A stretch of DNA of 64,000 bases, taken from Zygnema cylindricum (Eukaryota; Streptophyta; Zygnematophyceae; Zygnematales; Zygnemataceae). Where the stretch lies: the NCBI GenBank assembly GCA_037447655.1, contig JBBHKE010003573.1, positions 138,412 to 202,411 of the forward strand. The letters are read 5' to 3'. Below the pieces are notes generated by a model that made no database searches, had not been told where the DNA came from, and was given only the letters and a program-made list of their open reading frames with translations. The first letter of the stretch is position 1. Each line of letters opens with the position of its first letter. Positions 48,991 to 57,418 of this stretch are shown here, one piece after another. A program made the translations under genes and the position numbers.

Positions 48991-49066
48991 AGCGCCTTAA
49001 TGGTTATGGCGCTCGGCTATAGAGAATCTAGAGGTCGCAGGTTCAAATCTAGACCTAGGCATCATT
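48991..49066 (+). other. tRNA-like segment within Copia-A LTR
   Basis: Read on the plus strand, AGCGCCTTAATGGTTATGGC, then GGTCGCAGGTTCAAATCTAG, and ACCTAGGCA resemble a degraded tRNA. GGTTCAAATCT is close to a Pol III B box. Equivalent, more degraded segments sit in the other LTR copies (about 37735-37810, 38430-38505 and 43735-43810); in 43.8 kb the T-arm-like stem TCCAG/CTGGA is kept. It is antisense to the Copia transcript. A functional tRNA is unlikely. Confidence 0.4.
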
Positions 49067-49142
49067 TTAGTAAAATATCCAATACTTCAAAATCTGCCAC
49101 TTTCTAAATATGGCGGCATCCATGGCGCGCCTTTGATCCTCA

Positions 49143-50088
49143 AGTTACGTCCTCATGTAATCGGTACTTTTGCAAAGTATTTTGGACTGTAGTATAGATT
49201 CTCCGTATTACTTTGAAGAGTATCCTTATGTGCAAATATGAAATCGGAACTTTGAAATGTGACGGTTGTAGACGCAAGGTACTACTGATGAAGACTGAAG
49301 ACGACTTCGAAACTTCCGACGATTAGTGACGCCAACAAAAACAACGACAGTTGTAGACGTCTACATTTTTTTGAAATCGTGGATGTTTAGGGTTTGGTGA
49401 TATTGTGACATCACGCTCACTTGTGACAACGTCGACGTCACTGATTCAATAACTTTCCGCCATGGTTTTTCGATTTCGCTTTTTCTCCTTTTCTCACTCG
49501 ATTTGCGATTTAATAAAAAAGTAAAAAAAATCAAAAAAAATATTTTTTAAAGATCTTTCAATTTATACCAATATTGTCGTGTCTCATTCTAAAAAGTGTG
49601 AGATACAAGCGATAGTTTTAGAGGGAGAGAGGAGAGGCGCGACGGCGAAAAATTATGCAAATGACCAATGAATTAAAGTGGAAGTTCGAGACTCGTGCAA
49701 ATTTTTTTCAATACATAGCGCGTGACGGGTACGGAGAAAAATAGCGAGGACTCTCCCTCGTCCAAATTTTTTACAAATCGTGTGGCGCGTGCTTGGTTTG
49801 TTTTTCATTCGCTGTTTGGGCGGAACTTCACTAAAATCACCTCTTTCGTGTGATTTTGGATGAAGTTTTTTTTTGGGCTGGATTTTTTTGCCCGAGGGTC
49901 GAAAAGGGGAAAACGCCAAAATGCATTCATATGACGACAAACACGCCGTACATCGAAAGTGTGAATTGACGAATAATTTATTTTGGTAAGCATAATTTTC
50001 TCGTACGGTAAAAGTTTTTTTCCAAGTTCCCTGAATTTTAGGGCAAAAAGACAGAGAAAAGTATGTACTTTAATACATGGGGACGTAC
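49143..50088. mobile_element. 946-bp non-autonomous inverted-repeat element
   Basis: Inserted in the Copia-A LTR with a 5-bp duplication CCTCA at 49138-49142 and 50089-50093. Ends AGTTACGTCCTCATGTA and, read inverted, GTACGTCCCCATGTA share a roughly 14-bp imperfect inverted repeat. Uninterrupted LTR copies show the empty site. No transposase frame. Superfamily not assigned. Confidence 0.75.
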
Positions 50089-50188
50089 CCTCACTCTCTT
50101 TCTTTAAAGCAAATCTAAAATAGAGAAATGAACTATTAATTACCTCTTTTCAACAGATGCCTATAAGGTCAAAGAAAGGTTAGCAATA

Positions 50189-50647
50189 TTGTCCACTATG
50201 CTTCTCGAATCGAATAGCGAGGCTAAATCCTCAGATCTAACTAAATCTGCACATGCATTAAAAGCGCTTCAAAACCATCGTAGTACCCTTTCTCTTCAAG
50301 CAATTACTCTTGAAGAGCGTTCCAGTCTTACTCCACACATCAGTTTTCTGGATAATAGGTTAGGTGTGTTCACAGTTAATGGGGTAGCCCCAGCTTTACC
50401 TCTCATGGACACAGGGGCAAAACCCATTATCCTCGGATCAGATTTTGCCAAGAAAATAGGTCTTACTGCAGATACACTACAACCCACTACCATTATTTTC
50501 TTCACTTCCGCAGGAACCACAGAACTAGTCCTAGGTATGACAAAAGAACCACTATGTTTTCAATTTCAGTGTCAATCAGAATCCGTATTCGCAGAAATAC
50601 ACGCTCACGCCTTGGTCACCAAGTGTAGAGACGTCATTTTCCGAGTA
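50189..50647 (+). pseudogene. Ty3-type gag tail and aspartic protease
   Basis: A continuous frame (frame 2) gives about 150 residues. The protease flap and active site follow the retropepsin pattern: APALPLMDTGAKPIILGSDF, with catalytic Asp-Thr-Gly at 50408-50416, then the hydrophobic strand FAKKIGL. It would cleave the polyprotein. There is no zinc knuckle upstream, since sequence before 50156 is lost. The frame runs into a 23-base poly-G run and the following domain is in another frame, so run-length change has broken the polyprotein here. Confidence 0.82.
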
Positions 50648-50670
50648 GGGGGGGGGGGGGGGGGGGGGGG
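50648..50670 (+). repeat. Poly-G run of 23
   Basis: Homopolymer between protease (frame 2) and methyltransferase (frame 1). May be a true slippage tract or an assembly artefact; it decides the reading frame of everything downstream. Confidence 0.9.
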
Positions 50671-50676
50671 TTTGAT

Positions 50677-52010
50677 ATGCACGATAAAACATTTTCGTAC
50701 AAACCAAACAATTTTCCAAACCGCAAAGTTTGCTTACCTCTTATCTCAGCTCGGCAACCCATTCCTACTACAGCTCATTCGGCGTTTGTCTTGCCAGCCT
50801 ATGCTGCAGTTGGCATAGGTGCTGATATTTTTGAATCTTTAACTGCGGAAGAAATCTTACCAGTCCCCCCGAGAATGCCGGAATTATTTGGCACCCCAGG
50901 TTTTATTATTGACACTTCAGATTTTGACAGATTGTGTAAGTTTAATGTACCGATTCCTTTATTCGGTATTCCGGATCCACCCGCGATTTCATGAGATCCT
51001 TTCGGAATTCTGCCGATTAAATGGAAGCCAGTCAGTTTACAACCTAACCCGAACGGTCTTGTTCTCTTAGACCTGTTTGCAGGAATAGGTACCACACTTC
51101 TCTCATGCCTTAGGAACGGTATTCTAATCAAGCAGTATTATTACGTAGATATTGACCCTTTGGCTAGACGCGCTCAATTGCACCACTGTCAAATCTTACT
51201 TGAACAATACCCTCACCTCCTACCGCAGTCTGCGTTTTATAGTATACATTCAACTTTACCACAAGATATCCGTCTGATAGGTAATCACCACCTGGCGGAG
51301 TTAGAACCAATCGATCTCCTTTTTGCGGGATAGGAATGTCAAGGTATGTCTCAAGCTGGGAAAGGTTTAGGTATGGCAGATCCGCGCACTAAACTGTTCT
51401 TCGAGGTAGTGCGTCTTATCCATTTCTTTCAGTCGGTGAACCATCCCTTTAGATATGTTTTGGAAAACGTCGCGGCTCATAATGACCCTCGACCTACGGT
51501 TCTTGCAGTTTATAAACGTATCGAATCATTAATTGGACCCCCACTAATAATCGATGCCGCACGTCATGGGTCGCTGGCCCACCGGGTTCGTTCTAAGTGG
51601 ACTAATCTGGTGGACATAGGCCGGCTCCGAGAAGCTAACCTCGCTATCCGACCACCTAAACTTTTCATTCAAGAAGCACTTCTTCCTTTTCATAAGGTCC
51701 AGACATGTGTCCAGACAGACTGTCCTCCTGCATTTTGTCTTAACACCATTGAACAGCCATTATGTGCACTTCCTACACTAGTCGCATATCCAGACTCCCA
51801 TGGATATTCACATAACGGACCTAGTTTCCTTCAAAACACTCATACAAGCAGTCTAGAAAAACCTACTGTTGCGGAGAGAGAACACCTGCTCCATTTCATC
51901 CCAGACACTACGGTTGCCCCAGGACTCACTGAGCGGCAGCGCTACACTTTACTTGGTCGGGTTATGGACCCTCAATCCCTGTCATTTGTCTTGGGCATAG
52001 GGTTTGCAGC
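50677..52010 (+). pseudogene. C5-cytosine DNA methyltransferase domain of the Ty3-type element
   Basis: Frame 1 is open from the poly-G run to 52755 except for TGA at 50992 and TAG at 51331. The methyltransferase occupies about 51040-52000. Motif I (AdoMet binding) is LLDLFAGIGTTL (51064-51099). An acidic AdoMet-binding strand is YVDIDPLARR (51142 on). Motif IV is ECQGMSQAGKGLG with catalytic Cys at 51337-51339, where the usual Pro before it is Glu. Motif VI is YVLENVA (51457 on). Motif VIII is HRVRSKW (51580-51600). Motif X-like LLGRVMD lies near 51949-51969. The enzyme would add methyl groups to cytosine in DNA, plausibly on the element's own cDNA. TGA fits CGA to TGA decay; TAG fits loss of a Trp. 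Similar fusions have been reported in charophyte retrotransposons; it is not a host DNMT, since RT follows in register. Confidence 0.92.
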
Positions 52011-52384
52011 CGGTCGATACGCACATAACCATCCGTCTCAATCAGCTGGGGGGAGGAATACAGCATTCAAACACGCTGCTTCTAAATCCACACCTTCTCT
52101 CCGGGGTACAGCTTTTCAGCTCTCTCTTTTTCCTCCTTCCGCCAAGTCTGACACAAATCATACTATTAACGATTTCTTGGAACCTAGTCACATGAGTTGG
52201 TCCATCCCAGCATACACAGCGGCTAGATCTTTGGTACCAGTACGCGCAGTCCCACATTGGACAGCTACATTTCTATCTACAAGTTGGCATCATGCACTAA
52301 ATTGTTCGCGTCAGCTTCCACTTGAGTATGAGTTGGGACAGTCTTTAGTCGCGAATGAGCAGCTAGCGCTCGCACAGGCCATGG
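52011..52384 (+). other. Linker between methyltransferase and reverse transcriptase
   Basis: Same frame as the methyltransferase, no stop. The sequence (for example FLEPSHMSWSIPAYTAARSL) has no recognised domain and may include the end of the methyltransferase fold or an RT-proximal tether. Confidence 0.6.
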
Positions 52385-53833
52385 AAGCCAATACCATCAA
52401 CGCACCTGAAAAACCAACGTGGAAATTTGGGTCAGGACAATCAAAACCAGAACACGAACTGTTACATGGAATTATAAACCAACACAAAGACGCGTTCGCT
52501 TACTCCATGAAAGATTTGGGTCGACACACCACTTGCAGAATGGCCATTGACTTGGAAGATGACAGACCCATATTCAAACCCAAGCATCGTCTATCAGAAA
52601 CCGAATGGGAAGCAGTGGACAAACGATGTGCAGAGTTAGAAGAGGCAAGACTGTTTTATAGGTCCGACTCCACCTTTGAGGCGCCTATCGTCATGCCTCG
52701 TAAAAAAAAACGTAGAGGGGAATTTCACAGTACGTCGCATGTGCGAGGACTATAGAGAACTGAATTCCCGTACAATCTAGGACCGACATCCAATGCCTTT
52801 GGCGGTGGACATTTTTGATCACGTCGGCGAGGCTAAATATTTCAGCATTCTGGATCTACGATAAGGGTTTAACCAAATTGAAACAGAGGAGAACGACTGA
52901 CATAAGACTGTATTTTGGGGAAGTGATGGGCGTTGGGAATCGTCAGTTATGCCCTTTGGCTTGAAAAATGCCCCGGCCGTATTCCAAAAGGTTATGGACT
53001 CGATCTTAAGGGGGTGTAAGTTTGCCCGTTGTTACATTGACAATTTAATCATTGCTTTAGCCTCTATAGAGGAACACCGAGCACATATAGAGTGGGTATT
53101 AAAAGAGTTGAAAAAAGTGGGTCTCAAATGTCATCCTGCCATATGCATCTTCGGGGCTGAAGGGGTACCATATCTCGGGCATTTTATCTCATCCGAGGGA
53201 ATTACTCCGCTAGAAGCCAAGGTTGAAGCGATCAATAAACTACCGTCCCCAACAGATTTAACAAACATGCGTGCATTGTTAGGTTAGGCTAATAATTATA
53301 GAAGGTTTTTTTCGGGGTTTAGCACGCTCGCATCCCCACTTAATGAACTCTTAAAAAAATCAACGTCGTTTACTTGGGGACCCCCGCAGATTGAGGCATT
53401 CCAGGGAATAAAAAAGGCACTGTCCACCGCTCCCATTCTTCGTCCACCAAATCATAAGTTACCATTTTACTTACAGACACACTTTGGTAAGCCCGATATC
53501 GCCGCCATCCTAACTCAGTGTGAGCTTACATGTGAGGAATATGTGGTGGCTTATGCTAGTCGAAGCAACAATCAAGCAGAGTCGAACTACAATAGTTATA
53601 AGGGGGAGTGCCTACCCGTAGTTTGGGGAATTGTGCATTTCTGCCATTACCTTTATGGCAAGCCTTTTACTCTTCTTATTGACCATCAACCATTGCATTG
53701 GCTCATGACCAATGACAAACTATCCGGCAAGTTAGCCCGCTGGGCTCTTATTTTGCACGAATACGATATGTATATCATCTATCGACTCGGGCTCCTCAGT
53801 TTCAATGCCGATGATCTTTCTCAAAACCCCTAA
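52385..53833 (+). pseudogene. Ty3-type reverse transcriptase and RNase H
   Basis: RT starts in frame 1 (HELLHGIINQHKDAFAYSM, then KHRLSETEWEAVDKRCAELE). It shifts to frame 2 in an A-run near 52700 and continues CEDYRELNSRTI, FSILDLR, VMPFGLKNAPAVFQKVMD, then the active site YIDN at 53033-53044 instead of YIDD, and YLGHFISSEGI. RNase H follows: LPFYLQTHFG (the expected QTD is QTH), VAYASRS, YKGECLPVVWGIVHFCHYLY, DHQPLHWLM and FNADDLSQNP. In-frame stops lie near 52780, 52862, 52898 and at 53285. Loss of the second catalytic Asp alone should abolish polymerisation. The codon changes (GAT to AAT, CGA to TGA) look like decay after insertion. Confidence 0.9.
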
Positions 53834-54531
53834 CCAAATTCTGCCGATAATGGAGTGCGCCAGGATTTTGATGACGAACCAGTTGCATCGTTGTCTGCTG
53901 GAGCACTCCTGGTCTAAAGTTTTTTGGGTCCCACGGTTCACAAAACTGAACACGATCCATGGCGGGACAGCGCTCTGGTCTTATTTTTATCAACCCAGTC
54001 CTTTCGAACAGGCACCATAACAAGAGAGGAGGAGCGTGTTCGTAAAAGAGCTCAAAATTACTTATGGATGAGAGGTTCCCTTATCCGTCTCGTCGCAGAT
54101 GGAAGTCATCGGCAGGTTACTTGGCCGACATAACACCTATCACTTATCGATCAGATTCATATTGATCTGGGACATTATGGTACTAAACGGACTTTGAGTT
54201 TGGTATAGGCACGTTATTGGTGGTCGGGCATGCAGGCGGACGTTGCGGCCGTGTTACAAGGATGTAGCACATGTGACCGGTTGCGGACCTCCTTCTCTAA
54301 CCGTCAGACTACACTTCAACCTTTGCCTATCCGAGGTCTCTTCTACAGGTGGTCACGTGAGCTGGCAGGTCCTTTTCTTGTCTTGCGAATGGGCAAGCAA
54401 TACCTCATGATCAAGAATTTAAGCAAATTGGTGGAAGTGGTGGCCCTCCCGCACAAAACTGCCAAACTCACCACCGTCGCTTTCAAGGAGCATGTGCTCC
54501 TCCGATATGGAGCTCCTGCAGAAGTCGTTAC
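53834..54531 (+). pseudogene. Ty3-type integrase, N-terminal part (before Copia-B insertion)
   Basis: Contains the His/Cys zinc finger (HIDLGHYGTKRTL, then CSTCDR) and the start of the DDE core (WSRELAGPF, where the first catalytic Asp reads Glu), then FKEHVLLRYGAPAEVVT ending at the Copia-B target duplication. Stops interrupt it near 54131 and 54206. The enzyme would insert cDNA into chromatin. The core resumes at 60385. Confidence 0.88.
54527..54531. other. Copia-B target site duplication, left
   Basis: GTTAC, identical to 60385-60389 on the other side of the element. Confidence 0.92.
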
Positions 54532-55352
54532 TGTTGTTCTACAACCACTGGTGCAGGTGGAGGAGCAGCAGTAGTAGTAGAAGTAGACATGATACACTCT
54601 CAGAAGCTATCAAGAATCTTACAAAACAGCTGTTCTTAAGTGCTCACCAATTCTTATAGAAGCATCCAAACCTCACAAAACTCTATCAAAAAATAGAGTA
54701 GCATAAACACTGATAACTCCCAAACTTATAGCACAATTGACCCGACAACACTCAAGATATAATACTCAGAAGTTTCCAAAAAACTCTTTGCAGTTTTACT
54801 ACTTGGAAGTTTGGATACATAATATGCTATGAGTCCTAAGTCTTATACTTGTGTTGAACTGGCAACACCATTGTACTTGAGAGGTACATCAAACCACCAA
54901 GCTACCACTAATCTATCAAGCTACCATTGAGCTATCACTAAGCTACCACTGAGCTATCACTAAGCTAACTAGAATCGTATCTATCGCAGTTGCTCTATCC
55001 TGTACAGAATCACATTAAGAATATTAGACGTTGCGTTGTCCGTACGGACTATATCAAATATAATTATGGTTGCCTTGTCCTGTCTGTGTTGCAGCTTCGC
55101 TGCTGCGCTGCTTTGTTGCTGCGCTGCTATGCTGTATAGCAGCTGCTCTGCTGTATAGCAGCTGCTCTGCTATATAGCAGCTGCTCTGCTGTATAGCAAC
55201 TGCTCTGCTGTATAGCAGCTGCGCTGCTGTATAGCAGCTGCGCTGCTCTGTTGTATAGCAGCTGCGCTGCTTTGTCTGTATAGCAGCTGCGCTGCTTTGT
55301 CTGTAAAGCAGCTGCGCTGCTCTGAGACCGAAAGCTTTCCAAAAAGACAACA
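54532..55352 (-). mobile_element. Copia-B 3' LTR
   Basis: 821 bp; minus-strand ends TGTTGTCTTTTTGG and GTAGAACAACA. Includes CTG/CAG-rich repeats (about 55090-55325, unit like AGCAGCTGCTCTGCTGTATA) and keeps the gag ATG at 54590. The polypurine tract CTTTAGGGGAG (55353-55363) precedes it. Confidence 0.92.
55090..55325. repeat. CAG/CTG-rich repeat within Copia-B LTR
   Basis: Imperfect 15-21 bp units of the type GCAGCTGCTCTGCTGTATA. The 5' LTR has the shorter counterpart at about 60140-60355. Copy-number difference explains most of the 40-bp LTR length difference. Minus frames through it encode Gln/Ser/Ala/Cys periodic peptides. Confidence 0.8.
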
Positions 55353-55512
55353 CTCCCCTAAAGCTTTAGACTCAGTATCACGGCGCAGCTGCGGTGATAA
55401 ACTAGCGCAGCATCGCAGCATAGCAATATAGCAATTAGCTAGTCAACCAGTCCCACTACCTCACAATGGTGGAATTATCGTAGAGTGTCAGTATAGCAGT
55501 GTAGCAATTCAA

Positions 55513-56981
55513 CTATTCACTTAATCCCACTGCGTCCCTATAATACTTAAGCTTAAGAGCAGGAAGGGCTTTTGTGAGTATATCAGCAATCATTTTTGCA
55601 TCTGGCAAATAACATAATTTAATCACTCTAGAGAACACCTTTTCTCTTACAAAGTGTAATCGTACATCCATGTGCTTGCTTTTGAAGTGATGACTCGGGT
55701 TAGAAGTAATGGCAATGGCAGCCTGGTTATCACACCGGATCACCTGTGGACCAACTTGCATGTATCCTAGTTCTTGTAACATGGATTTTACCTAGAAGAG
55801 TTCTTTGAGGGCCGAGCTTGCTGCCATATATTCTGACTCCATTGTCGACTGTGCTGTAACCTTTTGAAGTTTGCTGCTCCAACAGCAAGTACCGTTCCCA
55901 ATTTGTAGAACGAATCCCGTGGTGGATTTCCGGCATGGCATGTCGCCATAGCTTGCATCACTCCATGTTTGCAGCTTGACTTCTCCTCCGCCTAGAGTGA
56001 GTTTGAGATCTTTAGTTCCTGCCAAATATCTTAAGACTCTCTTTGCTGCATCAAGATCAGATTTTCTCGGATTTTCTAGACTCCTGCTCAGTACCCCGAC
56101 TGCTGCAGCAATGTCAGGACGGGTATAGTTCATGAAATATATTAAGCTTCCCACTATCTGTCTATAAGGTATTATTGTCATAGGATCATTCTCCCCCGAC
56201 TCTAAATACTCGCTAACAATGACACTTGGTTCTGTCTCTTCTCCCTCTATCTTCTGCCGAAACTCCATTGGAGTTAAACATCCTTTTGCCCCCCGCATTC
56301 CGTACTCATCTAACATGTTTCCAATAGCCTCTTTTTGAGTCAATTTTATAATTTTCTTATTTCTGTCCCTCTCTACCTGGATACCCAAAATATATTTTGC
56401 CTCACCGAGGTCTTTCATCTCGAACCGTGAGTTTAGAGCAGTTTTGATTTTGTTAATTTCAACCATTGATTTGCTAATTAATAGCAAATCCTCTACATAT
56501 ACTGCTATATACACTATCCCATTTTCACCCTTTAGAACGTAGACAGAGTGATCAGAACTTATCCTTTGAAATCCTAGACTAGTCAAGAATTCATCAAGCT
56601 TTATATTCCACTGTCGGGGGCCTGTTTTAGGCCGTACAAAGATTTTAGCAACTTGCATACTAAGTGCTCTTTTCCTGGTTCCACATACTTTTCAGGCTGC
56701 TGCATGTAAATGGTCTCTTCTAGTTCTCCATGCAAAAAGGCCATTTTTACATCCATCTGATGAATTTCCATATCTTCTATAGCAGCTAGGGACAGCAAAA
56801 TCCTAACTGTTGGAAATCTTACAACCGGAGAAAATGTTTCTTCAAAATTGATTCCTTCCTTTTTATTGTACCCTTTCGCCACAAGTCTGGCCTTATAGCG
56901 TTCAATGGTGTTATCGGGATTTAACTTCACCTTGAATACCCATATGCTGCCGATCGCTTTTCGGTCTGGAGGAAGGCCCAC
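55513..56981 (-). pseudogene. Copia-B reverse transcriptase and RNase H
   Basis: RT begins with [20 protein letters not shown] and [11 protein letters not shown], then [15 protein letters not shown] and LYGLKQAP. A one-base frameshift near 56620 separates this from [15 protein letters not shown] onward. The active box reads YVED (about 56490) instead of YVDD. RNase H has SDASYGDMPCRKSTTGFVLQ, TAQSTMESEYMAAS, then CDNQAAIAITSN and KHMDVRLHFVREKV. A TAG at 55792 replaces the expected Trp in the LFWVKSMLQELG region. The stop is at 55513, before the polypurine tract. The Asp to Glu change and nonsense codon suggest an inactive copy. Confidence 0.9.
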
Positions 56982-57418
56982 GAGCTCTCATGTTTGAGCC
57001 TCCATGATCGACTTCATTTCGTCGTTTGCCGCCTCAATCCAGTGATTCCGCTCTGGTGATGAGAAGGCCTCTTGGATGGTCAAGGGCTCCCCTGAGACTG
57101 CCGCGTAGGCAAAGTGAGAGTTTGCTTGTAGGCGGCTTCTTGATCTTCTTCCCTCCGGAAATTCTGAGGCTGAGATCATCGGATGCCGCGCATTGTGCTG
57201 ATTGCACTGATTGCGCTGGGGGCAATCCGTGTGTATTGACTGCTCTTGGTCCGTGTGGACCCGAAGTTGGTGAGGAACTTGGAGAGAGTCTGACTCCGGA
57301 GTCATTACCAGAGTTTGTGGAATCTGCGAGACAATTTCCTGCATGCAATCTAAGATGACATACTCCTGTACTTTTTGTTGCTTTTGTTGCTCTGTCATTT
57401 GAAATAAATCTATGGAGT
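56982..57418 (-). pseudogene. Copia-B integrase/RT linker region
   Basis: Frame 57398-56988 gives a Gln-rich, low-complexity stretch, then FSSPERNHWIEAANDEMKSI and EAQT before a TGA where the family has Trp (EAQTWELV). A one-base frameshift near 57420-57430 separates it from the upstream gag-protease-integrase frame. Confidence 0.8.

Larger units (their letters stand above)
48318..50155 (-). mobile_element. Copia-A 5' LTR (second copy) interrupted by a 946-bp insertion
   Basis: LTR sequence at 48318-49142 and 50089-50155 together matches the 882-886 bp LTR. Its outer end (TGTTGAAAAGAGG, minus) at 50155 abuts the Ty3-type gag/protease sequence, so this Copia-A copy lies at the truncated 5' edge of that element. 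Confidence 0.88.

Noticed and set aside
48991-49066. Functional tRNA gene
   Set aside because: Arms do not pair fully, the anticodon arm is degraded, and the segment is part of every LTR copy.
51061-52010. Methyltransferase as a separate host gene or bacterial contamination
   Set aside because: It is in the same frame as the following RT start, has no introns or own start, and is flanked by protease and RT of one element.
57026-57358. 110-codon plus frame and overlapping 104-codon minus frame
   Set aside because: Shadows of the Copia-B linker region; a third frame in register with RT is the real one.
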